This document shows positions 25,065 to 31,607 of a stretch of 64,000 nt of DNA, piece by piece. The stretch comes from a virus. Position 1 is the first letter of the stretch. Each line of letters starts with the position of its first letter. Location: positions 62,001 through 126,000 of IMG/VR virus record IMGVR_UViG_3300020471_000006. One strand, written 5' to 3'. The notes beneath the pieces are model-generated. The model was not told the DNA's origin. It worked only from the letters and a program-made list of their open reading frames with translations, and ran no database searches. The translations under genes were made by a program, and so were the position numbers.

Positions 25065-25463
25065 ATGACCGTAGCAGAAAGAACTCAAGACCTAGTAAAT
25101 GCTCTTGAGAATAACTACAAAGAATACACAAGACAGGGATACATCAGAAATCCATGTGATTATAGTTTAAGGAAACTTGAAGAGATTGACAACGGCACTG
25201 CTAAACTAGTTAAGTTTAGAATACAAAGTGGTCGCAAGTATTACAAACTAATTCAACAGGACTATGATACATTCCAAGATAGAAATGAGTATCGTGATGG
25301 TGGTGTACATGCATTTGTAGATAAAAAGACAGGTGATGTGTTCAAACCAGCAGGTTGGCAAGGACCAGCAAAGTATGCTAGATATAATTTGTTAGATGAA
25401 ACATCTTATCAAAAAGCATTAGCAAGAGCAGATTGGGCAGGTGGTTATCTCTATTTGAGATAA
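25065..25463 (+). CDS. conserved cyanophage-type hypothetical protein (132 aa)
   Basis: The C-terminal part (VHAFVDKKTGDVFKPAGWQ) is a pattern I associate with T4-like cyanophage proteins of unknown function. It predicts a small beta sheet after an N-terminal helical part. AAGGAA before the ATG is a good ribosome site, with its own TATAAT promoter. No catalytic motif is seen. Confidence 0.75.
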   Translation: MTVAERTQDLVNALENNYKEYTRQGYIRNPCDYSLRKLEEIDNGTAKLVKFRIQSGRKYYKLIQQDYDTFQDRNEYRDGGVHAFVDKKTGDVFKPAGWQGPAKYARYNLLDETSYQKALARADWAGGYLYLR

Positions 25464-25526
25464 TAATAGAGGCAAGGATCTATGGTTGTCTGTGTTCAGC
25501 ATGGAAATTACGTCCTGTAAGTCCTC

Positions 25527-25555
25527 TTGACTTTCTACTCATTCTCTGTTACACT
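25527..25555 (+). promoter_or_regulatory. sigma70-type promoter TTGACT-17-TACACT
   Basis: The -35 TTGACT is at 25527-25532, followed by a 17-bp spacer and the -10 TACACT at 25550-25555. It lies about 22 bases before the ATG at 25577, so the transcript would have a very short leader without a visible ribosome site. Confidence 0.55.
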
Positions 25556-25576
25556 ACAATTAGCACTTTTATCATC

Positions 25577-25870
25577 ATGTCAAAAAAGTTCTACAATCAA
25601 CAATTAAAAGCACAACGCTTGTCACCACTGGTAGTATCTCATGTTAAAGAATTACTCTCTCCTATTGATACGAACAACCAACGCTCTGCATTTACCGTTC
25701 GTATTAATACTAACGCTGATCCTGAGTCTAGAGATTACAGAGCATTTTGGAATTACCAATCTCGTTTCACTCTTGAGTTTGTTAAAGCAGTAGAGTCCTT
25801 GATACCACAGGGTTTACGCCTTGTTGAGTATGATCATTTGAATAATAAACTATCATTGGAGCGTGTGTAA
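25577..25870 (+). CDS. hypothetical protein (97 aa)
   Basis: Not recognised. The chosen ATG follows a TTGACT/TACACT promoter; the in-frame upstream starts from 25433 would overlap the previous gene and the promoter. The protein is basic at the N-terminus (SKKFYNQQLKAQR), then mixed alpha/beta. The stop abuts the next ATG with no gap. Confidence 0.65.
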   Translation: MSKKFYNQQLKAQRLSPLVVSHVKELLSPIDTNNQRSAFTVRINTNADPESRDYRAFWNYQSRFTLEFVKAVESLIPQGLRLVEYDHLNNKLSLERV

Positions 25871-26104
25871 ATGGACATTATTCTAGAAAGATTTCCGTAT
25901 CGATACGTACAGGATGGTACACTTGAAATCAATGGTAAACCAGACTATCGTATTCAGAAATTCAATGAGTATACTAGACGATACAATGACATGTATTATC
26001 TAGATAATGCAATGCAATTAGATGCATGCTTAGAAGACGTAGAGTACACCAAATGGTTAGATCCAGCAGGTGTTCCAGCATATAGGCATGAAGAAGATGA
26101 ATAA
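25871..26104 (+). CDS. hypothetical protein (77 aa)
   Basis: Not recognised. An acidic protein rich in tyrosine (RRYNDMYYLDNAMQLDACLEDVEY). It starts directly after the previous stop and overlaps the next gene by 8 bases. Confidence 0.65.
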   Translation: MDIILERFPYRYVQDGTLEINGKPDYRIQKFNEYTRRYNDMYYLDNAMQLDACLEDVEYTKWLDPAGVPAYRHEEDE

Positions 26105-26324
26105 CATTGATGCACTACGCATCTCTCAACAGAGGGATGCGATTTGTGATTGGGTTGAAGATCGATTCTTCCAATTAATTAAGGAAGAACGACATGATGA
26201 TGCCATAGATTTTGCTGATGAGTATATTGAGTGGATGAATCCCGACTTATACATAAACGAGTCCACTCATTTTTATAACGCAAATGAGCTCACTGAACTC
26301 TATGAATCAATCACAAATGGATGA
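26097..26324 (+). CDS. hypothetical acidic helical protein (75 aa)
   Basis: Not recognised. Mainly helical and acidic (CDWVEDRFFQLIKEERHDDAIDFADEYIEW). Start choice is uncertain: ATG at 26097 or 26088, or GTG at 26070; I take the one with the smallest overlap. It overlaps the following small gene by 23 bases. Confidence 0.6.
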   Translation: MNNIDALRISQQRDAICDWVEDRFFQLIKEERHDDAIDFADEYIEWMNPDLYINESTHFYNANELTELYESITNG

Positions 26325-26451
26325 CTCCATGAGAGAACTGGTTCTACAATATTGTGAGGCACAAGCCAATCATGATGATGAACTAGCACAACGTATTCTA
26401 GCAGAGATTGAAATGATTAACAAACTTTGCAATAAAAAGACACATGACTGA
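26302..26451 (+). CDS. hypothetical small protein (49 aa)
   Basis: A 49-codon frame in the overlapping chain. The product is acidic and helical (ANHDDELAQRILAEIEMINKL), plausibly a single coiled helix. It overlaps the previous gene by 23 bases and the next by 8, the same habit as the surrounding genes. Function unknown. Confidence 0.55.
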   Translation: MNQSQMDDSMRELVLQYCEAQANHDDELAQRILAEIEMINKLCNKKTHD

Positions 26452-26608
26452 TGTTAATGGTTGGGAGAGAGAATACCTCTCGGATGCATTTAATGTGATT
26501 AGCAAGCGAGAGAGGCAGATCCTTGAAGGATCACCTCTCAAATCACATGAAGGCATGATTTATGGTAAAATGTATGCTGCATGGAAGAAACAACATGATA
26601 TACCTTGA
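26444..26608 (+). CDS. hypothetical small protein (54 aa)
   Basis: A charged, helical 54-residue product (MTDVNGWEREYLSDAFNVI at the start). It overlaps the preceding gene by 8 and the oxygenase gene by 14 bases. Function unknown; retained because it fills the gap in the overlapping chain. Confidence 0.55.
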   Translation: MTDVNGWEREYLSDAFNVISKRERQILEGSPLKSHEGMIYGKMYAAWKKQHDIP

Positions 26609-27182
26609 GAATGCAAATGTTAGTGAAGTATTCAGTGATTTCATAATTGATGTTGAATTTGATAATGATTTAAAACAACTTACTGATGATGTCTATAAGT
26701 TGAAGGATCAGTATACTTCTCAAGGATACAGCAACGTCGGAGGTTGGCAGTCGCCAGGATTTTCACCTCAATCACAAGTCCCAGAAAGTCTCTCTAAACT
26801 ACAGTGGGATGTGTATGAATTTGTTCATACTGTTATTGGTAGAAGATTTAACAAATCTATTAGTAAAGAACAAATAGGTTGGTGGACTAGTATTAATGAG
26901 AAGCATTGCTATAATAGTATACATCATCATGGTCGAACAGATGTGATTGCGATAGCGTACATAAAAGCACAACCTAACAGTGGTGATCTTGTAGTATCTC
27001 GCAATGACGGTTCAACTTACACACGATTAGATGATGATAACACTTATTCAATACCTGCTAATGCTGGTAGGTTAATTGTATTACCAGGTCATGTATGGCA
27101 TTACGTCAATGAGAATAATAATAATGATGATCGCATAAGTGTATCATATAACTTTTATGTACAATTAAAGTGGAATGGTTAA
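26595..27182 (+). CDS. 2OG-Fe(II) oxygenase, PF13759-like (195 aa)
   Basis: The double-stranded beta-helix pattern is present: a metal site at H110-H112/D116 (HHHGRTD), then a sheet, then PGHVWHYV with H166 and H169, ending DRISVSYNF where the arginine binds 2-oxoglutarate. The family hydroxylates proteins or small molecules using 2-oxoglutarate, O2 and Fe(II), and is abundant in T4-like cyanophages; the substrate is unknown. I start at 26595 (MIYLENANVSEVF); the upstream ATG at 26562 lies inside the previous gene. It is one of three in 2.6 kb. Confidence 0.8.
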   Translation: MIYLENANVSEVFSDFIIDVEFDNDLKQLTDDVYKLKDQYTSQGYSNVGGWQSPGFSPQSQVPESLSKLQWDVYEFVHTVIGRRFNKSISKEQIGWWTSINEKHCYNSIHHHGRTDVIAIAYIKAQPNSGDLVVSRNDGSTYTRLDDDNTYSIPANAGRLIVLPGHVWHYVNENNNNDDRISVSYNFYVQLKWNG

Positions 27183-27184
27183 CG

Positions 27185-27310
27185 ATGGTAGTCATTAATG
27201 CTGAGAACATAAGATTATTCATTATCATGGTGTTGGGTGGTGTCTGGTTATATCTGCTGATCGAAACACTAGCAGAAGAATCAGTAAAGAACGATAAACG
27301 AAACAGATAG
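27185..27310 (+). CDS. single-span membrane peptide (41 aa)
   Basis: One hydrophobic segment (LFIIMVLGGVWLYLLI) is followed by a charged tail (EESVKNDKRNR). It begins 2 bases after the oxygenase stop. Size and layout match other tiny phage membrane peptides; function unknown. Confidence 0.55.
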   Translation: MVVINAENIRLFIIMVLGGVWLYLLIETLAEESVKNDKRNR

Positions 27311-27336
27311 ATATATTATACCACGAGAGTATTACA

Positions 27337-27498
27337 ATGTCACATTACGTTGTTGGTTATCACGACTACGAAATGCATACACACGAGGTGTGTGAATATG
27401 CAAAAGACTCATACGAAGCAAGATCCGAAGCAATTGAGGATGTACCATATATTCATGAACACCCAAACTGTATCGATTATATCTTAGAGGAGAAATAG
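27337..27498 (+). CDS. conserved small protein (53 aa)
   Basis: A histidine- and tyrosine-rich product (SHYVVGYHDYEMHTHEVCEY) with an acidic second half. Similar short proteins occur in T4-like cyanophages, function unknown. A TATTATA-like sequence lies about 20 bases upstream, but I would not call a promoter from it. Confidence 0.6.
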   Translation: MSHYVVGYHDYEMHTHEVCEYAKDSYEARSEAIEDVPYIHEHPNCIDYILEEK

Positions 27499-27623
27499 GC
27501 ATAAATTCTTGTTACATACAGAGAGAATTGTCACACATCCCACATAAATAGTGGTAGAATTAGGAAAACAAGATGCACCCAAAGTCACTTTGTTATGTTT
27601 TTAATTCACTTACGAGGTAGTAT

Positions 27624-27788
27624 ATGCATAATCTCATCTCTCAGAATCAATTAGCAGATTGGAATCACATCGAATCAGATGTTACACAAGATAGACTGGT
27701 CGATCTCAATGATTACTACGACTGTATTATAGATGAAGAGATGAATCACGGCGATAAACGAATATGTAGAAGTTTACTGCCACGCTAA
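27624..27788 (+). CDS. hypothetical small protein (54 aa)
   Basis: An acidic helical product (QLADWNHIESDVTQDRLVDL) with a basic end. The 125 bases before it contain ATAAATA near 27544, a weak match to the late box, and no clear sigma70 promoter. A combined terminator-promoter follows 23 bases after its stop. Confidence 0.6.
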   Translation: MHNLISQNQLADWNHIESDVTQDRLVDLNDYYDCIIDEEMNHGDKRICRSLLPR

Positions 27789-27810
27789 TAAAATTAAATA
27801 TCACAACAAA

Positions 27811-27837
27811 CCCTTGACTTATTCAGTCAGGGGTTTT
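27811..27837 (+). terminator. rho-independent terminator fused to a promoter
   Basis: CCCTTGACT (27811-27819) pairs with AGTCAGGGG (27825-27833), a 9-bp stem with one T-G pair and a 5-base loop, then TTTT. The left arm contains the -35 and the T-run runs into the -10 of the next promoter. Confidence 0.65.
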
Positions 27838-27842
27838 ATAAT
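27814..27842 (+). promoter_or_regulatory. consensus sigma70 promoter TTGACT-17-TATAAT
   Basis: TTGACT at 27814-27819 and TATAAT at 27837-27842 with a 17-bp spacer, the strongest host-type promoter in the window. It is built inside the terminator hairpin above and would start transcription near 27849. Confidence 0.7.
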
Positions 27843-27863
27843 GGAATGAAATACTATAATATT

Positions 27864-28082
27864 ATGTTAGACAAGACAAAGATACGTGCTCAAATGAAAA
27901 GTAGATGGTACTATTTCTTTTGGAGTTCAGCAACTGTATCAGTTCTGCTAGGTCAATTATATGTTGGTAATGGTTACAGAATGTATTCAAAAGCATTGAT
28001 GACAATATTTGAATCAATTGCAATTGAATACGATAGATCACCAACAGGACCATATGAGTATATCTCAAATGATCGTCACTGA
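27864..28082 (+). CDS. small membrane-associated protein (72 aa)
   Basis: WYYFFWSSATVSVLLGQLYVG is one hydrophobic segment after a basic N-terminus (KIRAQMKSR). ATG 27846 would precede the expected transcription start of the TTGACT/TATAAT promoter, so 27864 (or 27894) is more likely. Cyanophages carry similar short MKSRWYYFFW-type proteins of unknown function. The last 29 bases overlap the following oxygenase gene. Confidence 0.55.
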   Translation: MLDKTKIRAQMKSRWYYFFWSSATVSVLLGQLYVGNGYRMYSKALMTIFESIAIEYDRSPTGPYEYISNDRH

Positions 28083-28599
28083 ACAACATGAAATAATAAT
28101 ATCAACAGTACCACATCATAAGACATTAAATAAAAGACTTATGCGTGATGCTGATGAATGTGAGTATGATTTATCATATCAAACAAATGTTATGGCTAAG
28201 CACACTGCTTGGCAAACATACTCACCAAATATTACTATCATTCAGAACTATGTGCATGATGCCATCTTATCAATTCCTGGTATTGATGAACAATATTGGA
28301 TAGACATGAGATGGAGTCATATTGATACGTGGTTTTCTAAGTATGATCATGATGAGTATGCTAGAAAGCACTGTCATCATCCAAATGCATGGGGTTGGGT
28401 ATATTTTGTGAATACACCCGAAGGATCATCACCACTAGTATTATCTACAAGTAACACAGAGATTGAAGCAGTAGCAGGTAAAATAGTAATATTTCCTGCA
28501 TGTATTATGCATCACGTCCCTATGAATAAATGTTTGAATAGAATAGTATTAGCAGGTAATGTTGGATTTGATCGTAAACTACACAATTTAAAATTATGA
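28054..28599 (+). CDS. 2OG-Fe(II) oxygenase-like protein (181 aa)
   Basis: Metal-ligand pattern HCHHPNAWG at residues 106-114, then a beta core (WGWVYFVNTPEG), then GKIVIFPACIMHHVP with H153/H154 and NRIVLAGNV at the end. This is the PF13759 layout, though less canonical than the two neighbours. No aspartate follows the first histidines at the usual spacing, so activity is less sure. I start at 28054 rather than TTG 28009. It overlaps the next oxygenase in ATGA. Confidence 0.65.
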   Translation: MSISQMIVTEQHEIIISTVPHHKTLNKRLMRDADECEYDLSYQTNVMAKHTAWQTYSPNITIIQNYVHDAILSIPGIDEQYWIDMRWSHIDTWFSKYDHDEYARKHCHHPNAWGWVYFVNTPEGSSPLVLSTSNTEIEAVAGKIVIFPACIMHHVPMNKCLNRIVLAGNVGFDRKLHNLKL

Positions 28600-29165
28600 C
28601 AACTGGTCAGTGGTTTCCCCTCCCATTATATGAATATCAATGTGAGAGTATAAAAGAAAGGAAAGACTTGAACAATGATCTTCCATTGAGTGAGTTTACC
28701 CATCGTGAAGGTTGGAGTGCTGATACACATCAACTCACACCTCATCCATTTGAGTCAAATGTAATAGAAAACTCACACGTGTTTCAATCATTTCTTAAAA
28801 CACATGTACATAAGTATCTGTCTGAAATTGGTATCAAACACATAGATGAGTATTATATTAACAACTCATGGTACACGTCAACTACAAATGGACAGTATGC
28901 TCACCTACACAGTCATGGTGGCAGTGATATTTCTGGGGTGTATTATATAAGTACTAACCAGAGGGATGGTAATATATATTTTCATTCACCCCATTACGTG
29001 AGTGAGAATAATTATATCATTGCACATTTGGATATGGCACGACAAGTCACACCATCTAAAGGTAAATTGTTGTTATGGCCCTCATTCTTAATGCATGGTA
29101 CACGTATGAATGAAACAAATCACAATCGTGTATCATTATCATTTAATATAACATTCAGACGATGA
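28596..29165 (+). CDS. 2OG-Fe(II) oxygenase, PF13759 (189 aa)
   Basis: The most canonical of the three: YAHLHSHGGSDISGVYYI with H103/H105/H107, then GKLLLWPSFLMHGT with H167, then NRVSLSFNITF. This follows the family rule of H-x-H, SGVYY, FPS-x-x-x-H and R-x-S-x-S-F-N. The reaction is hydroxylation driven by 2-oxoglutarate decarboxylation; the phage substrate is not known. ATGA overlaps on both sides put it in a chain with the previous oxygenase and the next small gene. Confidence 0.85.
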   Translation: MTTGQWFPLPLYEYQCESIKERKDLNNDLPLSEFTHREGWSADTHQLTPHPFESNVIENSHVFQSFLKTHVHKYLSEIGIKHIDEYYINNSWYTSTTNGQYAHLHSHGGSDISGVYYISTNQRDGNIYFHSPHYVSENNYIIAHLDMARQVTPSKGKLLLWPSFLMHGTRMNETNHNRVSLSFNITFRR

Positions 29166-29419
29166 AATCAATTCAATTAACAGACAAACAACTCAACATA
29201 CTCATTCAATTAGTTAATTGTGAACAGTATACTGTCACTGATGATAATTTGAATGAAGAGTTAAATGATTTAAGACGTGCATTACAATCACGTCCTAATC
29301 CCAGACAACAAATAAATGCTGAATATCAATCAAGACATCAATATATGCCTGAGTTTGAATCAACAGCACAAAATATAGTTGAAAGACACACACCTATGCC
29401 ACCTAACTATCCACAATGA
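29162..29419 (+). CDS. hypothetical protein (85 aa)
   Basis: Not recognised. The N-terminal half is helical with a leucine pattern (LTDKQLNILIQLVNCEQY) and the C-terminal half is rich in Q, P and R. It is coupled to the oxygenase gene and to the membrane peptide gene by ATGA overlaps. Confidence 0.65.
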   Translation: MKSIQLTDKQLNILIQLVNCEQYTVTDDNLNEELNDLRRALQSRPNPRQQINAEYQSRHQYMPEFESTAQNIVERHTPMPPNYPQ

Positions 29420-29577
29420 GAACACAAAACAAAGAGAATTACTATTACATTTTCTGGGTAATAGCAATGTTAGCATTCATAGCACCCCAAGTATTCACTG
29501 CATACACAGTACAATCAGTATTGGATAGATTAAATGAACCAATACAAATACAATTAGTAAGAGGTAAACTACGTTGA
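29416..29577 (+). CDS. single-span membrane peptide (53 aa)
   Basis: One hydrophobic helix (YYYIFWVIAMLAFIAPQVF) is followed by a polar tail ending RGKLR. It starts in an ATGA overlap with the previous gene. Function unknown. Confidence 0.55.
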   Translation: MRTQNKENYYYIFWVIAMLAFIAPQVFTAYTVQSVLDRLNEPIQIQLVRGKLR

Positions 29578-29579
29578 AG

Positions 29580-29777
29580 ATGAACAATCAAACTAAATTG
29601 TTATTTGCATTAGAACATATAGCACACTTAGAGGATTTATTTGAAGATAATGCAGATGGAGCATTACTATCAGCATCACTCAGAGATATCAAATTTATAC
29701 TGGATAGACAGTATAACACACTACATAAACGTAGGCAACCAGGACATCAATATCGTTTGGATGAATTACAGGAATAG
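29580..29777 (+). CDS. hypothetical protein (65 aa)
   Basis: Not recognised. A helical protein with a leucine-rich first half (LLFALEHIAHLEDLFEDN) and a basic second half. The first ATG after the previous stop is used; a TTG at 29574 would add two residues. Confidence 0.6.
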   Translation: MNNQTKLLFALEHIAHLEDLFEDNADGALLSASLRDIKFILDRQYNTLHKRRQPGHQYRLDELQE

Positions 29778-29818
29778 TACAGTTGTTCTATGTACATCCG
29801 CACATTGGTATCACTGAG

Positions 29819-29850
29819 TTTTCCACAGTTTTTTGAGGTGTTGTGGAAAA
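29819..29850 (+). repeat. inverted pair of TTTTCCACA boxes
   Basis: TTTTCCACA at 29819-29827 and its complement TGTGGAAAA at 29842-29850, 14 bases apart. TTTTCCACA is the DnaA box form reported for cyanobacteria. No T-run follows on either strand, so a terminator is unlikely. Confidence 0.6.
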
Positions 29851-29936
29851 CATTTAAAATATATTAAAAAATATAAGTAACGTGCTCTCATGATGTTGTC
29901 TTAGGCCGCCCTCGACCGAATGTCAAGTCACCTTGT

Positions 29937-29992
29937 GCCAGTTCTTTTAGTGTCACACAAACCCTCGAAAAGACACGAAAGCACACTATAAT
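29937..29992 (+). promoter_or_regulatory. degenerate 7-4-7 repeat plus TATAAT promoter
   Basis: GCCAGTT-CTTT-TAGTGTC spans 29937-29954 and TATAAT is at 29987-29992, centre to -10 of 41.5 bp. The arms are imperfect but the spacing matches the clearer examples. Confidence 0.4.
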
Positions 29993-30035
29993 AAAAGAGT
30001 AGTTCGGAGGATTAGCACTTTTATGACTTTTTGAG

Positions 30036-30057
30036 TTTTTCACAACCCTGTGGAAAA
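30036..30057 (+). repeat. second inverted pair of DnaA-box-like sites
   Basis: TTTTTCACA at 30036-30044 (one mismatch to TTTTCCACA) faces a perfect TGTGGAAAA at 30049-30057, 4 bases apart. It repeats the arrangement found 200 bases upstream. Confidence 0.55.
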
Positions 30058-30172
30058 CAAAAAGACGAAAAAATGGGTTTTTAAGCTTTTTAAGAAGTTT
30101 AAGAAGGCTATTTTTTCATATTTTGCGATTTTTCGAGTTTTTTCGAGTTTAACTTAACACAAACGCCCTAAA

Positions 30173-30421
30173 ATGTCAACTATTTACGATAAATTCACAT
30201 CAAGTGCGATTAAATCAGTCGAAACACTTGACAACACTGTGAAAATAGTTTATAATAGCAATATAGACAAAGAATATGTATTTAATTGCCAAAATATCAC
30301 TCAATTCACTAATAAACTATGTGAAGTATTAACAGCACATGAGTTACTATTAGAGGGAGGATCTGTGGGACGATTTGTTAACAATCAAATCAAAACAGGT
30401 GTCCTTATTGAGAATAAATAA
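30173..30421 (+). CDS. KTSC-domain-like small protein (82 aa)
   Basis: The pattern SSAIKSVE, then a beta pair KIVYN...EYVFNC, then GSVGRFVNNQIK follows the KTSC domain layout (an N-terminal S-x-I, a beta hairpin, and S-x-G-R-F-x-N). KTSC proteins are common in phages and have been tied loosely to nucleic acid processing; the role here is unknown. A roughly 170-base leader runs from the TATAAT promoter at 29987. Confidence 0.55.
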   Translation: MSTIYDKFTSSAIKSVETLDNTVKIVYNSNIDKEYVFNCQNITQFTNKLCEVLTAHELLLEGGSVGRFVNNQIKTGVLIENK

Positions 30422-30441
30422 TGTTCCCCTAGTTAATAACA

Positions 30442-30621
30442 ATGGCAAGACACGGTAAGCATAACAAATCATCCAAACTTAAGGATAATTTTGTTAACGA
30501 CTTCGATGATTACGGTTTAGATGTAAAGAATGTAAGGAGGATTAAGAAAAAGAAAGTTACAAAGTTCAAGAATTATGATGATAGTTATTATCATTCAGAT
30601 AATTACAGTCATGGTTATTAG
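30442..30621 (+). CDS. small basic protein (59 aa)
   Basis: The product is lysine-rich (ARHGKHNKSSKLK, VRRIKKKKVTKFK) with a tyrosine- and histidine-rich tail (YDDSYYHSDNYSHGY). The charge suggests nucleic acid binding, but no fold is recognised. It starts 20 bases after the previous stop. A GACAGTT repeat and a terminator follow. Confidence 0.55.
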   Translation: MARHGKHNKSSKLKDNFVNDFDDYGLDVKNVRRIKKKKVTKFKNYDDSYYHSDNYSHGY

Positions 30622-30630
30622 TTAAGGTAT

Positions 30631-30707
30631 GACAGTTCACAAACTGTCCTCAAATTGTTTCAATTCATTACAAAGCACCTTTCGAGGTGCTTTTTTCATT
30701 TTATAAT
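30631..30707 (+). promoter_or_regulatory. perfect 7-4-7 inverted repeat plus TATAAT promoter
   Basis: GACAGTT-CACA-AACTGTC spans 30631-30648 and TATAAT is at 30702-30707, centre to -10 of 62.5 bp. A terminator (30674-30696) lies between them. AAATTG follows the repeat, as at two other sites. Confidence 0.6.
30674..30696 (+). terminator. rho-independent terminator
   Basis: AGCACCT (30674-30680), loop TTCG, AGGTGCT (30685-30691), then six T. The UUCG tetraloop makes it very stable. Confidence 0.85.
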
Positions 30708-30731
30708 GAACGAGTCACACGCATTTAATTA

Positions 30732-30968
30732 ATGACAGTCGCAACAGCAACCAAACCAACAGCACCTCGTAAGAGACGCACACGTAAGGTCGCAGTAAAG
30801 ACAGTTAAGGTCACCTCACCACGTAGACCAAGTGCAGCAAAGTTGATTAGTCCTAATCGCTACTGGTCAGACATCAAAGCACGTTGGTCAATTCATCAGT
30901 ACGAAGTTACTATGTTAGCACGTGACCTAACCAAACTTAACAAGTGGGTGAGACAGTTCACAAACTGA
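30732..30968 (+). CDS. small basic protein with arginine/lysine-rich N-terminus (78 aa)
   Basis: The first 36 residues are rich in K, R, P and T (TAPRKRRTRKVAVKTVK), resembling disordered DNA- or RNA-binding tails. The second half is a compact helical region with three tryptophans (YWSDIKARWSIHQYEVTMLAR). A TATAAT promoter lies 25 bases before the ATG and a terminator follows, so it is a single-gene unit. A nucleic acid-binding role is inference from charge only. Confidence 0.65.
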   Translation: MTVATATKPTAPRKRRTRKVAVKTVKVTSPRRPSAAKLISPNRYWSDIKARWSIHQYEVTMLARDLTKLNKWVRQFTN

Positions 30969-31028
30969 CCACTAAATTGTTACGAATCTGTTACAAAACC
31001 CCATAAGGGGTTTTTTATTGACTATAAT
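30952..31028 (+). promoter_or_regulatory. 7-4-7 inverted repeat plus TATAAT promoter and GTACA box
   Basis: GACAGTT-CACA-AACTGAC covers 30952-30969, overlapping the stop codon of the previous gene. TATAAT is at 31023-31028, centre to -10 of 62.5 bp, with a terminator between. GTACA follows at 31035-31039. Confidence 0.6.
30995..31016 (+). terminator. rho-independent terminator
   Basis: AAAACCCC (30995-31002), loop ATAA, GGGGTTTT (31007-31014), continuing into a six-T run. The flanking A and T runs make it potentially active on both strands. Confidence 0.85.
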
Positions 31029-31053
31029 TAAGGAGTACACACAAAAAAGGTTT

Positions 31054-31200
31054 ATGTCAACACTTCATCACGAGTCATTACTAGAGTCATGCTATGAGGA
31101 CGTAATGGCAGAGATCACCGACACAGGTGATATTGCTATGATGAACAACGAGGACATCGAAAGAGCAGTCCAAATGAGATTCGAAAGCATGTGCCAGTAA
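31054..31200 (+). CDS. hypothetical acidic protein (48 aa)
   Basis: A helical, acidic, methionine-rich product (AEITDTGDIAMMNNEDIERA). ATG 31054 follows an AAAAAAGG ribosome site. Starting at TTG 31018 would place the start upstream of the TATAAT box at 31023. Single-gene unit between two terminators. Confidence 0.6.
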   Translation: MSTLHHESLLESCYEDVMAEITDTGDIAMMNNEDIERAVQMRFESMCQ

Positions 31201-31250
31201 ACAAACTGTCACCCGACCCCTTCACAGGGGTCTTTTTTTATGTGTATAAT
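31193..31250 (+). promoter_or_regulatory. 7-4-7 inverted repeat plus TATAAT promoter and GTACA box
   Basis: GCCAGTA-AACA-AACTGTC spans 31193-31210 across the previous stop. TATAAT is at 31245-31250, centre to -10 of 43.5 bp, the loosest of the set. GTACA lies at 31257-31261. Confidence 0.5.
31215..31239 (+). terminator. rho-independent terminator
   Basis: GACCCC (31215-31220), six-base loop, GGGGTC (31227-31232), then seven T. Confidence 0.85.
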
Positions 31251-31275
31251 AGAAGAGTACAACACAAAGGACTCT

Positions 31276-31596
31276 ATGCGTAAGATTGAACAGCAAATGA
31301 ATTCAGCAATCAACAATCGTGTATCATGGCACAACAGCAATACACGTGTTGACAGAATGGGCAACCGTTCAGAGGTTTATTTGCACAACAATCAAATTGC
31401 AACAGTTTATGACAATGGCGATCTTCAACTATCCTCAGCAGGATGGGAGACTGTCACCACTAAGTCAAGACTGAATGCAATTTTAGATAATTTCTTTGGG
31501 TACGGTCTCAGAATATTTCAGAGAGACTGGACCTGGTACATCGGTGACAGTCGTCAAACTGACCTATTCTTTGACGGATACGTCATCCAAAGATGA
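31276..31596 (+). CDS. conserved cyanophage-type hypothetical protein (106 aa)
   Basis: The layout N-terminal helix (MRKIEQQMNSAINN), then a beta sheet (SEVYLHNNQIATVYDNGDLQL), then TKSRLNAILDNFFGYGLRIFQ, then a WYIGD strand is a pattern I associate with small T4-like cyanophage proteins of unknown function. ATG 31276 follows AAAGGA. An in-frame ATG at 31240 overlaps the -10 box and is rejected. It ends just before a strong terminator. Confidence 0.7.
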   Translation: MRKIEQQMNSAINNRVSWHNSNTRVDRMGNRSEVYLHNNQIATVYDNGDLQLSSAGWETVTTKSRLNAILDNFFGYGLRIFQRDWTWYIGDSRQTDLFFDGYVIQR

Positions 31597-31607
31597 TATC
31601 ATTATAA

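Larger units (their letters stand above)
29778..30172 (+). other. 395-bp gene-free region, candidate origin or control region
   Basis: No gene of reasonable size is found. It holds two inverted pairs of DnaA-box-like sites, an A/T-rich stretch (29852-29880), a TATAAT promoter at 29987, a GGAGG site followed by a three-codon frame ATG-ACT-TTT-TGA at 30023, and T-rich repeats of TTTTTCGAG near 30129-30150. It is the largest non-coding gap in the window. Confidence 0.5.

Noticed and set aside
29819-29850. rho-independent terminator
   Set aside because: The TTTTCCACA/TGTGGAAAA hairpin is not followed by a T-run on either strand; its A/T-rich arms are better read as protein-binding boxes.
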